A DNA stretch of 45,574 nucleotides from Deltaproteobacteria bacterium HGW-Deltaproteobacteria-19 (GCA_002841865.1 PHBD01000028.1:1-45574), one strand, 5' to 3'. Numbered from the stretch's first letter, positions 25,500 to 34,543 are shown. Notes: generated from the letters alone by a model not told the origin. Program-made: numbers and translations.

Positions 25500-27647
25500 A
25501 TGATCCGCATCACCGACATTCTGGACCGGGTCCAGGCCTACATGACGCCGGATGAGCAGGAGCTCATCCAGAAGGCCTACGTGTTCTCCGCCAGCGTCCA
25601 TCAGGGACAGGTCCGCCTGTCGGGGGAGCCCTACCTCATCCATCCGATGGAAGTGGCGGGGATGCTGACGGACATGCGGCTCGACTGTTCTACGGTCGTG
25701 ACGGGCCTGCTCCACGACACCGTGGAGGACACCCTGGCAACGCCCCAGCAGATCGAGGCGGCCTTCGGCAAGGACGTGGCTTTCCTGGTCGAGGGACTGA
25801 CGAAGATCAGCCGGATCACCTTCAGCAGCCGGGAAGCGCAGCAGGCGGAAAACTTCCGGAAGATGATCCTGGCCATGTCGTCGGACATCCGGATCCTCAT
25901 GGTGCGCCTCGCCGACCGGATCCACAACATGCGGACCCTCCAGTACCATCCTCCGGACAAGCAGCAGCGCATCGCCAGGGAGACGCTCGATCTCTATGCC
26001 CCCCTGGCGAACCGCCTGGGAATCTACTGGATGAAGGTGGAGTTGGAGGATCTCGCCTTCAAGTATCTCGAGCACAACGCATACAACGAACTGAACTTCC
26101 GGGTCTCGCAGAAGCAGGAAAAGCGGGAGCATTACACCGAGGAGGTCACCCGGATCATCCGGGAGGAGCTCAGGAAGGCCGACCTCGTGGCGGAGGTGGA
26201 AGGACGCGCCAAGCACCTCTGGAGCATCCACAAGAAGATGCAGGCCCAGCACATCGAGTTCGACGAGGTCTACGACCTGATCGCCTTCCGGATCATCCTG
26301 GCGTCCGATACCGTGCGGGAATGCTACGCGGCCCTGAGCATGATCCACTCCCTGTGGAAGCCGGTTCCGGGACGCTTCAAGGACTACATCGCCATCCCCA
26401 AGGCCAACAATTATAAGTCCCTCCACACGACCGTCATCGGCCCTTACGGGGAACGCATGGAGGTCCAGATACGCACCCGGGCCATGCACGAGTGGGCCGA
26501 AGAGGGGATCGCCGCCCATTGGCGGTACAAGGAGCGGCGCTCCACCGACGGTGGGGAGGACGAACAGATCAAGAGGCTCCGGGAACTCCTGGAGGTCCAG
26601 CAGGAAGTGGACAATCCCCGGGAGTACATGTCCACCCTGAAGATGGCCCTTTTCCCCGACGAGGTGTACGTCTTCACGCCCAACGGCGACGTCAGGGCCT
26701 TCCCGAAGGGGGCGACGCCCATCGATTTCGCCTACAGCGTTCATTCCGACGTCGGCCACACCTGCATCGGCGCCAAGGTGAACCGAAACATCGTTCCCCT
26801 GAAGTACCAGCTCCAGAACGGCGACCGGGTGGAGATCACCACGCAGGCGGGCCACCACCCCAGCAAGGACTGGCTCAAGTACGCCGTCACGTCCCGGGCC
26901 CGCTCCAAGATCAAGAACTGGGTCAACACGGAGGAACGGAACCGGAGCATCGTCCTGGGCCGCGAGCTCCTGGAAAAGGAATTCCGCAAGCACGGTTTGA
27001 AGTTCAGCCTCTTGGGCAAGCCGGAGACGCTCAAAAAAATCTACGAGGAAAACCAGGTCCGCACGCAGGACGACCTGATGGCCGCGGTGGGTTACGGCAA
27101 GCTCTCGCCAAAGCATGTCGTCCAGCATTTCGTACCGGAAGAGCCGAAGGCGGAAGAGCCTGTTCCAGAGAAGGCGAAGAAAAAAACCCCCGAGGTTTCC
27201 ACCGTCGGCATCTCCCTGACCGGGATCGAAGACGTGATGGTGCGGTACGCCAAGTGCTGCACCCCCATCCCCGGGGACGAGATCGTGGGCTATATTTCCC
27301 GGGGACGGGGCATCGTCGTTCACACGAGTACCTGTTCGAACACCCGGGATATGGAGGCGGACCGCCTTGTGGACGTGGAATGGAATGTGAAGGAAAGGCA
27401 CACCTACCCTGTCCACATCCGGGTTGTCTGCCGGGACCGCAAGGGGGTTCTGGCGGATGTGAGCAGTGCGATCTCCGCCCATGACGTCAACATCAGCAAC
27501 GCCCAGGTAGACACCAACAACCCGGATATGCAGGCCGTCTGCGACTTCAAGATCGACGTCAACGACCTGAACGAACTCAACAAGGTGGTGACGTCCATCA
27601 AGAAGCTGGATTGCGTGATGTCGGTGGAGCGCCTCCGGCAGCTGTGA
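25500..27647 (+). CDS. Bifunctional (p)ppGpp synthetase/hydrolase (RelA/SpoT family)
   Basis: The 715-residue stringent-response enzyme begins MIRITDILDRV. The N-terminal hydrolase domain is intact, with HQGQVRLSGEPYLIHP and HD at 72-73 in LLHDTVEDT, so hydrolysis is predicted. The synthetase domain has RFKDYIAIPKANNYKSLHT and EVQIRTRAMHEWAEEGIAAHW. A TGS domain (VYVFTPNGDVRAFPKGATPIDFAY) and a C-terminal zinc-finger-like/ACT region (KCCTPIPGDEIVGYI) follow. The single long Rel type fits a genome with one bifunctional enzyme. The ribosome site is weak (GGACGG). A repeat copy starts six bases after the stop. Confidence 0.95.
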   Translation: MIRITDILDRVQAYMTPDEQELIQKAYVFSASVHQGQVRLSGEPYLIHPMEVAGMLTDMRLDCSTVVTGLLHDTVEDTLATPQQIEAAFGKDVAFLVEGLTKISRITFSSREAQQAENFRKMILAMSSDIRILMVRLADRIHNMRTLQYHPPDKQQRIARETLDLYAPLANRLGIYWMKVELEDLAFKYLEHNAYNELNFRVSQKQEKREHYTEEVTRIIREELRKADLVAEVEGRAKHLWSIHKKMQAQHIEFDEVYDLIAFRIILASDTVRECYAALSMIHSLWKPVPGRFKDYIAIPKANNYKSLHTTVIGPYGERMEVQIRTRAMHEWAEEGIAAHWRYKERRSTDGGEDEQIKRLRELLEVQQEVDNPREYMSTLKMALFPDEVYVFTPNGDVRAFPKGATPIDFAYSVHSDVGHTCIGAKVNRNIVPLKYQLQNGDRVEITTQAGHHPSKDWLKYAVTSRARSKIKNWVNTEERNRSIVLGRELLEKEFRKHGLKFSLLGKPETLKKIYEENQVRTQDDLMAAVGYGKLSPKHVVQHFVPEEPKAEEPVPEKAKKKTPEVSTVGISLTGIEDVMVRYAKCCTPIPGDEIVGYISRGRGIVVHTSTCSNTRDMEADRLVDVEWNVKERHTYPVHIRVVCRDRKGVLADVSSAISAHDVNISNAQVDTNNPDMQAVCDFKIDVNDLNELNKVVTSIKKLDCVMSVERLRQL

Positions 27648-27652
27648 CGGGC

Positions 27653-27768
27653 CACTGAAGCACGCCTGTCCGCTGCGTTCCTCTCATCCTCGTCCTTTCG
27701 GCGCAAAGAGAATCTCGACTTCCGGCCCATGATTTCAGGAGGTCGGCATCCGGGCATTCCCGAACGGC
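27653..27768 (-). repeat. Interspersed repeat, copy C (degenerate)
   Basis: Read on the minus strand it aligns with copy B: GTTCGGGAATGCCCGGATGC, TCCTGAAATCATGGGCCG, GGATGAGAGGAACGCAGCGG. Both ends have drifted. It occupies most of the relA-amidase gap. Confidence 0.65.
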
Positions 27769-27894
27769 CCGTGAGAAATGGTTCCCGGCAGACAGGTTGA
27801 TAAGGGACAACCGGCGGTTGGCGGTTGACACGAATATTCCACTGCGGTATGAACCCGCAGCCCAGTCATGGATATTTCCAACAAGGGATGGATG

Positions 27895-28578
27895 ATGAAG
27901 CGGCTGCTCCTGATGACGTTTGTTGCGATTCTTACGGTATTTTCCCTGTCAGCGCCGATTCCTGCCGGTGCCCAGTCCGCCAGGCGGGTTATTCTCATCG
28001 ACCCGGGGCACGGGGGATCGGATGCGGGGGTCAAGATCGGGGAAAAGGCGTCCGAAAAGGATGTGACCCTGGCTGTTGCGCTCCTGATGAAGAAGGCCTT
28101 GTCCGGCGGAGGCTACGACGTGCTCCTCACGAGAACCACCGACGCCTCCCTGTCCGCGGCGGACCGGGTGAAGGCCGCCGCGAGCGCCAGGCCGGACCTC
28201 GTCCTTTCGCTCCATGTCAATGCCGGCTTTGACAAGAAGGCCTCCGGATTCGAGGTCTGGTTCCCCGGCTTTCAGGCTGCGGCCGGGAACGGTGGGGGCT
28301 CTAAGGCAATCCTGAAAGACATGGCGAAGAACACGTATCTGAACGAAAGCGTGCGGCTGGCGCGGGCCATCGAGAAAAATCTCTCCACCGTTTTCCCGAA
28401 AGCGAGCCGGGGCCTCCGGGAGGCGCCCGTTCCCCTGCTGGAAGGCCTGACCGTACCGGCCGTGATCGTGGAGATCGGGTTCGCCACGCATCCTGAAGAC
28501 CGCAAGAAACTCCTCGATGACGGGACCCGGCAGGCCGTCGCTGCCGCCCTGGCGAAGAGCATTCGTGAGGTCCTCTGA
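27895..28578 (+). CDS. N-acetylmuramoyl-L-alanine amidase (Amidase_3), exported
   Basis: The 227-residue zinc amidase cleaves the bond between N-acetylmuramic acid and L-alanine in peptidoglycan. I choose ATG 27895, with AAGGG seven bases upstream; 27892 and 27868 are in-frame alternatives. A signal peptide is clear (basic MKRLL, a hydrophobic run, then AGAQS). Zinc and catalytic residues are visible in IDPGHGG (His39), SEKDVTLA (Glu), LSLHVNA (His) and VIVEIGF (Glu). There is no AMIN or SPOR domain, so it is a bare catalytic enzyme. Confidence 0.92.
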   Translation: MKRLLLMTFVAILTVFSLSAPIPAGAQSARRVILIDPGHGGSDAGVKIGEKASEKDVTLAVALLMKKALSGGGYDVLLTRTTDASLSAADRVKAAASARPDLVLSLHVNAGFDKKASGFEVWFPGFQAAAGNGGGSKAILKDMAKNTYLNESVRLARAIEKNLSTVFPKASRGLREAPVPLLEGLTVPAVIVEIGFATHPEDRKKLLDDGTRQAVAAALAKSIREVL

Positions 28579-28619
28579 GAAGAGGAACGGCGGAAAGAAC
28601 CGGTGGTAACGAATTGAAT

Positions 28620-29342
28620 ATGCGAGCAGATGGCAGAAAACTCCTTGAATTGCGTCCGGTCCGCATGACCGTCGGCTACCTGGCCCACGCGGAGGGCTCC
28701 GTGCTCATCGAGATGGGGGCCACGAAGGTCCTCTGTACGGCCTCCCTGGAGGACGGCGTCCCGCCGTTCCTGAGGAACACCGGGAAGGGCTGGCTCACCG
28801 CCGAGTATGCGATGCTCCCCATGGCCGGGACCACCCGGACACCCCGCGAGTCTTCCCGCGGCAAGGTCGGCGGGCGCACCCACGAGATCCAGCGGCTCAT
28901 CGGCCGGTCGCTCCGGGCCGTGACCGACCTGGACGCCTTCGGGGAGCGCACGATCTACATCGACTGCGATGTTATCCAGGCCGACGGCGGAACCCGCACC
29001 GCCTCCATCACGGGGAGCTTCGTGGCCCTGGTGGAGCTGTTCCGGAAGATGAAGGAGCGGGGGCTGGTGGACCGTATCCCCGTTGAAGATTCTGTCGCGG
29101 CGGTCAGCGTGGGCGTGCGGGATGGCGAGATTCTCCTGGACCTGAACTACCCCGAGGACTCCCGGGCGGACGTGGACATGAACGTCGTGATGACCGGAAA
29201 CGGGCGATTCATCGAGGTGCAGGGAACCGCGGAAGAGTCCCCCTTCGAGCGGGAGCTTCTGGACCGCATGCTGGAAGCGGCCTCCGGCGGAATCCGGGCG
29301 CTCATCGCCGAGCAGCGGGCCGCCCTCGGAGAAGTCCGTTGA
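28620..29342 (+). CDS. rph: Ribonuclease PH
   Basis: The 240-residue phosphorolytic 3'-5' exoribonuclease trims tRNA precursors. [67 protein letters not shown] and [16 protein letters not shown] are diagnostic. ATG 28620 gives the usual N-terminus, but GGTGG is seven bases from TTG 28614, so two more residues are possible. It overlaps rdgB by four bases. Confidence 0.95.
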   Translation: MRADGRKLLELRPVRMTVGYLAHAEGSVLIEMGATKVLCTASLEDGVPPFLRNTGKGWLTAEYAMLPMAGTTRTPRESSRGKVGGRTHEIQRLIGRSLRAVTDLDAFGERTIYIDCDVIQADGGTRTASITGSFVALVELFRKMKERGLVDRIPVEDSVAAVSVGVRDGEILLDLNYPEDSRADVDMNVVMTGNGRFIEVQGTAEESPFERELLDRMLEAASGGIRALIAEQRAALGEVR

Positions 29343-29941
29343 AGACCGTCGTTTTCGCGTCCCGCAACCGGGGGAAGATCCGGGAAATCCGGGCCCTCCT
29401 GGAAGGGCTCCCGATCTCGCTTCGCTCCCTGGATGATTTTCCCGATGCCCCGGACGTGGAGGAAGATGGCGATACCTTCTGGGCGAATGCCCGGAAAAAG
29501 GCCCTCGCCATCGCCCGCCACACCGGATGCGCAGCCCTGGCCGACGATTCCGGCCTGACAGTGGCCGCCCTCGGCGGCGCCCCGGGGGTCCACTCGGCCC
29601 GGTATGCCGGGGAGAATGCCGACGATGCAAAGAACATCGACAAGCTGCTCCGGGTGATGAAGGACATTCCGAAGGAGAGAAGAAACGCCGCCTTCCGTTG
29701 CGTCCTCGTCCTCTGTGAGCCCGACGGTTCCTGCGAGTCTTTTGAAGGTGCCTGGGATGGGCGGATCGCGGAGACGCCAGACGGAGATGGGGGATTCGGG
29801 TACGATCCGGTATTTTATGTTCCCGCCCTGGGGAAAACGGTGGCTCGCCTGTCTCTGGAGGAAAAGAACCGCCTCAGCCATCGGGCCCGGGCCTTCGGCA
29901 GATTCAGGGAGGCCCTTGAGAGGCGGTTTCAGAACCGATAG
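29339..29941 (+). CDS. rdgB: RdgB/HAM1 family non-canonical purine NTP pyrophosphatase
   Basis: The 200-residue enzyme removes dITP, ITP and XTP from the nucleotide pool. TTG 29339 overlaps the rph stop. [39 protein letters not shown] and the C-terminal LSHRARAF block match the family. The rph-rdgB pair is common, sometimes as a fusion. A tRNA gene follows after nine bases. Confidence 0.95.
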   Translation: MKTVVFASRNRGKIREIRALLEGLPISLRSLDDFPDAPDVEEDGDTFWANARKKALAIARHTGCAALADDSGLTVAALGGAPGVHSARYAGENADDAKNIDKLLRVMKDIPKERRNAAFRCVLVLCEPDGSCESFEGAWDGRIAETPDGDGGFGYDPVFYVPALGKTVARLSLEEKNRLSHRARAFGRFREALERRFQNR

Positions 29942-29950
29942 TGAATACAT

Positions 29951-30027
29951 CGGGGCGTAGCGCAGCTTGGTAGCGCGCCTGCTTTGGGAGCAGGATGTCG
30001 CAGGTTCAAATCCTGCCGCCCCGACCA
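29951..30027 (+). tRNA. tRNA-Pro (anticodon TGG)
   Basis: The 77-base cloverleaf has acceptor CGGGGCG/CGCCCCG, a D-arm with GCGC stems, and anticodon stem CCTGC/GCAGG. The loop is TTTGGGA, giving TGG at 29985-29987. The T-arm is GCAGG-TTCAAAT-CCTGC, followed by encoded ACCA. It is intact even though an island is inserted at its 3' end, because the element restores that end. Confidence 0.97.
30003..30027 (+). repeat. Left attachment site (attL), within tRNA-Pro
   Basis: The last 25 bases of the tRNA are repeated exactly at 37953-37977; identity ends at the next base on both sides. Confidence 0.9.
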
Positions 30028-31179
30028 TTATTTATCTTTAATATTCAGTAGGTTGGCTGTTTTGGAGGAGGCCTTTTTCGTTACCAAAGCGTTACCAGTT
30101 TCATAGATGGAACGGACCTCGTCCGATTCCACCCGGAAGTACCGCTCGAAGGCCTTCGATGTGCTGTGCATGGTGGCTCGTTTGATTTGCTCCGGTGAGA
30201 AACGGGCTCTCAATGCACGTGCCGAAGAATGGCGCGTTCCTCCGTAAAGATCCACGCCTTCAACGCCGAGATTTGCACAGGCTCGTTTCCACCAGTTGTA
30301 AAGAACGTGCTGGCCGAACGGTGTACCCTCCTTGAACCCCGATCCCTTGACGTGGCGAAAGAACGGAATGTCCGGTTTGATCGCCTTCGGGAATTGACCA
30401 AGTAGTTCAATGTCCTCCTGGATCAACGGGACCGATTTGAACCGCTTCTCTTTGGGGTGCGGGAAGTATAGATAGCCGTTGCCCAGGTCGATGTTTCCTT
30501 CTTCGAGAGAAATCATTTCCCCCGGGCGGACTGAAATGTAGGTGCAAAGGAATTTGATCGCCAGCCATATTTTAGGATTGTAGCTTGAGATCCGGCGTAT
30601 TTCTTCCACTATCGCCGTCTGCATCTCCTTATCCACCGTTTTCCTGTACCCGAGTTCGGGGGTGTCCAAAGGAAATTTTGGGATGGGGATTCCGGTTGTA
30701 TCGCTGGCCCAGGACCAGAAAGCTCTCAATGCGCGGATGTAATTTTCTTTCGTCTTTGCTGCACAGGTCAGGGAAAATTTGAAATCCTCCAGCTCTGCAT
30801 AACCAATCTCACGGATATTTCGGTTTCCCCATCTGTCCGATGTCATGCGGGCTACCAACTCGAGTATTTTGATGTAGCCGTGCTTCCGATCCGCCGCCTT
30901 CTTTCGCTCGATCCACTTTTCAATCAGATTGCTGAATCCGAGCGGTTTATCCTTCCGGTAATCCTTGTCGTCAAAAGATCCTTCATCCGTTTTGAAGCGA
31001 AGGCCTGTCAGGAACCTGCATGCCGCATCGTATGATTTAAAACGCTGGTGGACCTTCCCGAACCGCACCGAAAATTTTGTTGCTCTGTGACGACAACAGA
31101 CAAGGCCGTCCCTGTGATTGTCAACGAATTTCCCCCCACATGAGGGGCACCGCTCATCAGAGTAGATTCCGCCTTTCAT
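30028..31179 (-). CDS. Tyrosine recombinase / integrase with N-terminal zinc finger
   Basis: The start at 31179 has GGAGGTGAT upstream; the frame continues to 31233 but without such support. The 383-residue protein begins with CPSCGGKF...LVCCRH, a likely zinc finger (Cys11, Cys14, Cys28/29, His31). A SAM-like core-binding region follows (about 75-170), then the catalytic domain. Catalytic candidates are Arg218 (SVRPGEM), Arg316 (GGTRHSS), His338 and Tyr347 (MHSTSKAFERYF). The His normally three before the second Arg is replaced by Gly. The stop codon TAA directly abuts the attL core, so the gene ends exactly at the element boundary. It should catalyse integration at, and excision from, tRNA-Pro. 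Confidence 0.9.
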   Translation of the reverse strand: MKGGIYSDERCPSCGGKFVDNHRDGLVCCRHRATKFSVRFGKVHQRFKSYDAACRFLTGLRFKTDEGSFDDKDYRKDKPLGFSNLIEKWIERKKAADRKHGYIKILELVARMTSDRWGNRNIREIGYAELEDFKFSLTCAAKTKENYIRALRAFWSWASDTTGIPIPKFPLDTPELGYRKTVDKEMQTAIVEEIRRISSYNPKIWLAIKFLCTYISVRPGEMISLEEGNIDLGNGYLYFPHPKEKRFKSVPLIQEDIELLGQFPKAIKPDIPFFRHVKGSGFKEGTPFGQHVLYNWWKRACANLGVEGVDLYGGTRHSSARALRARFSPEQIKRATMHSTSKAFERYFRVESDEVRSIYETGNALVTKKASSKTANLLNIKDK

Positions 31180-31277
31180 GCACAAATCACCTCCGTTAAA
31201 GAGGTGGGTATCATTTCGCACGGCTGAAATCAATGGACGGCACCTTGAACGCGGATTTGCTTACCCTTTCCCTTTCT

Positions 31278-31634
31278 TCATTCTTCCCAGGCCAACATGT
31301 ATACGATCCCTCGCTCCGGTTTCTCCGGGAGGTCAGAAAATGATGCTTTCACGCTTTCCCACGGCTGGCTATCTATCACGTAATCCCCCTCACAATCAGG
31401 GTACGGGCAGAAAAGCATTTCATATGCATCCGTCACGTTGTATTTGAACGATCCCGTCGGATACGCTCGCCAACAATGCTCGCAATGCTTCCATTTACCG
31501 GGTTCATCACCCTCAGAACCCCCTTTGATTTGCTGATACATGTGATGATTGAAACCCGATTCAACGAACCGCCAGCCTTTCTCTTTCTCTCTCCGCGCCT
31601 TTCTTCTCTGAATCCTCGATGTTCCTCTCTTCAT
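31278..31634 (-). CDS. Small zinc-ribbon protein of unknown function
   Basis: The 118-residue product starts at 31634, with AGGAGGA seven bases upstream. The N-terminus is very basic (KRGTSRIQRRKARREKEKG). A later CEHC...MLFCPYPDC arrangement suggests a zinc ribbon, so nucleic-acid binding is plausible. I do not recognise the family. It lies between integrase and rep on the same strand, so it may act in replication or excision control of the island. Confidence 0.65.
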   Translation of the reverse strand: MKRGTSRIQRRKARREKEKGWRFVESGFNHHMYQQIKGGSEGDEPGKWKHCEHCWRAYPTGSFKYNVTDAYEMLFCPYPDCEGDYVIDSQPWESVKASFSDLPEKPERGIVYMLAWEE

Positions 31635-31700
31635 TGCTAATCCTCCTGTAATTGTTTGATTTAGCACACGATGTGCTTTGATTCCGTTTTCCTTCATCGA

Positions 31701-33071
31701 TTAGTGAACCACCCCACAACGGACCCTATCAGCTGTCATCGGGGATTCGGCCTGATCAAAGACCCGCTCCCAATGGACCCACCGTGCAAGCTCCTCAAGG
31801 AGGCCCAGGGCTTTTGCCGTCATCCGGCACTGATAGCCCTGGCCCTCGACATATACGGGATTATAAAGGGCTCTGGTGGCTTCAAAGGGTACTTCCACGA
31901 TCATGCCCAGGCGCCTACCGTTGATATCGGCCTGGACATAGGTTCTCTGTCCACAGCCGTCCAAAATGGCTTCATAGCTGAACGGTTTCTTTGCGCTCTT
32001 CAAATCCGTGACTTGCTCGTCCGAATTTGCTTTTGCGATCTCCTCGAAAAATCCCGCCACTTCCCGGAACGCTTCCTCTTCATCCACGATCTCCTCCGTT
32101 CCGTTGTCCCTGATCTCCTCATGGGCTCCATCTGCCGGGCAGGGATAGAAGACCATCCGACGGACGCGCCGTTTCAGGTTCTTCTTCATGTCTTCGGGAA
32201 GCTCCGTCTGATATTTCTTCCCCTTCTCGAAGTACCCCTTTTCGGCAAAGTAGCCGGCAATGCTGTTCCAGTGCTTTTGATCCCTGAAATACGTTTCCTT
32301 CACGATCCCGTGCGGCCAGGCCCAATGAAGCCGCTTTCCTCCGATCATTCCTTCCCGGCCTTCGCTCTTGACCTCGATCAACAGGTGCCAATGGGGATAA
32401 CCATCCCGGTAGAATTCCAGGACAGACATGACTTTCGTGATCTTCACCGGCTCGTGCTCATAGGCCCATCTTCCGCCCAGCTTGACCTTTCGCCCCTCCC
32501 TCAGTTTGCGCACGAATGCCGACACGCTCTTTTTGTCCCGGATCGTTTCCAGGGCATCAAGGCCGCTGCTGAATTTCTCGCGATCGACGGTGAGGATTAC
32601 GTGGCGGGTTCTTGCGTAATCGAACGTACGGATTTGCTGCTTATACCGGGGAACGTAGAAGAGCTTGTGACAGCTGGGACACCAGACGGACCTGCACCGG
32701 CAATTTCCGACCTTGACCGGCAACCGGGGTTCCGTCGATCCGGTGACGTCCTCGATTAAGGAATCAAGGACTTCTTTTCCATCTCTCTGCCCGCAGTCTC
32801 TGTTTAAAGCAAGAATAGGGGGCCGATACGGAGCGATCCTTGCCCATTCCGGATCCTGCGGGCGGTTCTCCTTTTGAACCAGTTTCGCAACGGGCTTGCC
32901 GCCCTTGTTTTCAATGACTTCGACAAGGTTTTCGTTGGTGTTGCTTCCGAGAGCAGAAATACCCTCAATGTCATCGGGGATTACCCATCTGCTCTTGCGC
33001 GCGCCCGCCTGCGGCCGCTCCACCGCCGCGGCCGCGGCCGCGATCCCTTCCAAACGATCTCTTACAGACAT
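31701..33071 (-). CDS. HUH-type rolling-circle replication initiator (Rep)
   Basis: The start at 33071 is favoured by AGGAGAGG upstream; the frame runs to 33107. The 456-residue protein has a CRCRSVWCPSCH zinc cluster (Cys124, 126, 131, 134). The HUH motif is in GYPHWHLLIEV (His227, His229), and about 45 residues later comes AGYFAEKGY with Tyr274, Lys278 and Tyr280 as nicking-tyrosine candidates. This order (Cys cluster, HUH, Tyr-Lys) is that of rolling-circle plasmid and phage Rep endonucleases. It should nick an origin in the element and start replication after excision. The acidic stretch GTEEIVDEEEAFREV follows. I cannot tell whether one or two tyrosines act. Confidence 0.82.
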   Translation of the reverse strand: MSVRDRLEGIAAAAAAVERPQAGARKSRWVIPDDIEGISALGSNTNENLVEVIENKGGKPVAKLVQKENRPQDPEWARIAPYRPPILALNRDCGQRDGKEVLDSLIEDVTGSTEPRLPVKVGNCRCRSVWCPSCHKLFYVPRYKQQIRTFDYARTRHVILTVDREKFSSGLDALETIRDKKSVSAFVRKLREGRKVKLGGRWAYEHEPVKITKVMSVLEFYRDGYPHWHLLIEVKSEGREGMIGGKRLHWAWPHGIVKETYFRDQKHWNSIAGYFAEKGYFEKGKKYQTELPEDMKKNLKRRVRRMVFYPCPADGAHEEIRDNGTEEIVDEEEAFREVAGFFEEIAKANSDEQVTDLKSAKKPFSYEAILDGCGQRTYVQADINGRRLGMIVEVPFEATRALYNPVYVEGQGYQCRMTAKALGLLEELARWVHWERVFDQAESPMTADRVRCGVVH

Positions 33072-33201
33072 AAAAAACCTCTCCTGGTTGTTCCAGAAGA
33101 GGTTCATTGACAGACGCTGCTCTGTACGGTACTTGATGCACAGATCCTTTCCGGTGTGTCGTCCCTGCCAGGGGTTTTGACTCTTCTGGAATGTGATTCA
33201 G

Positions 33202-33234
33202 AAAGTCCGGCATGCGCCAACATGACCGGGCTTT
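33202..33234. repeat. Imperfect palindrome between rep and the RHH gene
   Basis: AAAG-T-CCGG-CATG (33202-33214) pairs with CATG-A-CCGG-G-CTTT (33221-33234), loop CGCCAA. On the plus strand a TTTCGTTTTT tract follows. It is either a terminator for plus-strand transcripts entering the rep region or a candidate nick-site hairpin for Rep. Confidence 0.5.
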
Positions 33235-33241
33235 CGTTTTT

Positions 33242-33511
33242 CTATTTGTTGACCTTCCAATCCCCCTTCTTGTTCAGCGTCAGCCTGCCGCCCACGATAT
33301 CCGTAAGAAACTTTTCGCGGACATATCGTTCGATCTTCGCCACTTTCATGAGAGGCGTTTTGTTGAGGATTTCCGCATCCTCAAGACCAGTCATGATCAG
33401 GTTGCGCATGAGCTGGCTTCGGCTCAAGTCCATTTCCGCCGCCAGGCGGTCAATCCTTTCGATCACATCGTCTTCGATTTGGACGGTGTATTGCTTGCGC
33501 GGTCTTTCCAT
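33242..33511 (-). CDS. Ribbon-helix-helix (CopG-like) transcriptional regulator
   Basis: The 89-residue protein follows an AAGGAGGA ribosome site. Residues 6-45 (KQYTVQIEDDVIERIDRLAA, then EMDLSRSQLMRNLIMTGLED) form the strand-helix-helix pattern of Arc/CopG dimers. It is the first gene behind the consensus promoter at 33544-33571, upstream of rep. CopG-family proteins repress rep in rolling-circle plasmids, so copy-number or excision control is a reasonable inference. The C-terminus is basic. Confidence 0.82.
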   Translation of the reverse strand: MERPRKQYTVQIEDDVIERIDRLAAEMDLSRSQLMRNLIMTGLEDAEILNKTPLMKVAKIERYVREKFLTDIVGGRLTLNKKGDWKVNK

Positions 33512-33543
33512 TTCGTCCTCCTTCGTCTCCTGTGTTGTGGAGG

Positions 33544-33571
33544 ATTATACTTTCATTGAATCCATTGTCAA
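33544..33571 (-). promoter_or_regulatory. Consensus sigma-70 promoter of the RHH-rep-int module
   Basis: On the minus strand TTGACA (+ 33566-33571) and TATAAT (+ 33544-33549) are both perfect, 16 bases apart. GGATT and AATCC form an inverted repeat spanning spacer and -10, a possible operator for the RHH protein. Confidence 0.8.
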
Positions 33572-33607
33572 GTATTTTTCGTTCCCCCCCGCCTTGCGCC
33601 GCCTTGT

Positions 33608-33687
33608 AGCAAGAGCGCCCCGCACGTCAAGGCTTCCCCTTCGGGCTCGCTTCGCTCGGCCTTGACTTGCGGGTCTTGCTCTTGCTG
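33608..33687. repeat. Large imperfect palindrome behind the rep-module promoter
   Basis: AGCAAGAGC, CCCGCA and GTCAAGGC on the left (33608-33633) pair with GCCTTGAC, TGCGGG and GCTCTTGCT on the right (33659-33686). That gives 23 pairs with small internal loops and a 25-base C/T/G-rich loop. GC-rich flanks (CCCCCGCC near 33587, GGCGGGG near 33712) could extend it. I see no gene in 33512-33927. It may be a replication origin or another structural element of the island. Confidence 0.6.
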
Positions 33688-33927
33688 GTTGGAAATCAAC
33701 GACGGCGGGGAGGGTGCGACAAGAACGCTCAGACAAAGAGGGTTTTGCTGTTGTACTTTGGTGTCCACTCTCGGTGGTGGCCCTGCCTTAAGCTCTTCTT
33801 GAAGTTAGTAGATCTGAATGTGTTTAGTGATTCAGGTTTTCAAAAGGTAATTTGGGCACATAATTGTCTTGCGTTTTTTGACTCGACTCCCTACCATCGA
33901 CCCACCTTTTCTTATAGGAAGATCGCG

Positions 33928-34263
33928 ATGAGATTTCCGCAGTCGATTAGCGTCAGGATGTTGCTTTTTTTTCTTCTGTTCGCATTCCTGGCGTCGATCT
34001 TCGCAGAAAGCCTGAACGAATTCAGCAGTAGATTCGTCAAGGTTAAGGCTATCGTTAATCACGCCCAGTCTGGGAATGTTTCTGCCGAAGGTGGCCTTCG
34101 TTTAAAATGCGATTATCTTGACAAGGCTCTTCAAGATCGTTGGCGATTCGACAATTCGCAGATTGCCGTATATTCATTGCTTTCCTTAGGGTCTGGAAGT
34201 CCCAAAGAAACCCGCCTTCCCACCAAGTCAGACCGCGCACCTCCGGAAGCCTCTCTTTCGTAA
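33928..34263 (+). CDS. Possible small exported protein, unknown
   Basis: An ATG at 33928 with AGGAAGA upstream opens a 111-residue frame. It starts MRFPQSISVRMLLFFLLFAF and continues LASIFAES, a good signal-peptide shape, and then has no recognisable domain. The open frame extends upstream to 33667 through the palindrome flank, which is unlikely to be coding. Overlapping minus-strand frames exist, so coding status is uncertain. From 34264 to 34543 I see nothing definite. Confidence 0.3.
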   Translation: MRFPQSISVRMLLFFLLFAFLASIFAESLNEFSSRFVKVKAIVNHAQSGNVSAEGGLRLKCDYLDKALQDRWRFDNSQIAVYSLLSLGSGSPKETRLPTKSDRAPPEASLS

Positions 34264-34543
34264 GCAGCCCCAACTGAACATCCATCAACTGCCCCGGGTG
34301 CATCATTCCGGCTGGTTGTCTCGGACGAATTGACACGCATGCGTGACACTGTCCACAGGGATGTTTACACGATAAAACCCCCGCTCCACATATGAACATT
34401 TTCCATTGCCCGAAGCTAAGGGATGGACAGAATGGAGAGAAAACGTAAGCTGCTTAAGAAACGGCGAGCAGCGTCAGAAGACGCTATGAAGAGGATTGAT
34501 CCTAAACTTTAAATTTAAATGTATACAAGGAAGGAGATAAACC

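Noticed and set aside
23831-25519. Minus-strand open frame opposite proS
   Set aside because: It is a mirror frame of a clear synthetase gene, with no recognisable protein features.
31671-32759. Plus-strand open frame opposite rep
   Set aside because: The minus-strand frame carries a Cys cluster, HUH motif and candidate nicking tyrosines; the plus frame has none.
34055-34399. Minus-strand frame with several Cys residues in the island
   Set aside because: It overlaps another weak candidate, has no ribosome site, and its sequence matches no family I know.
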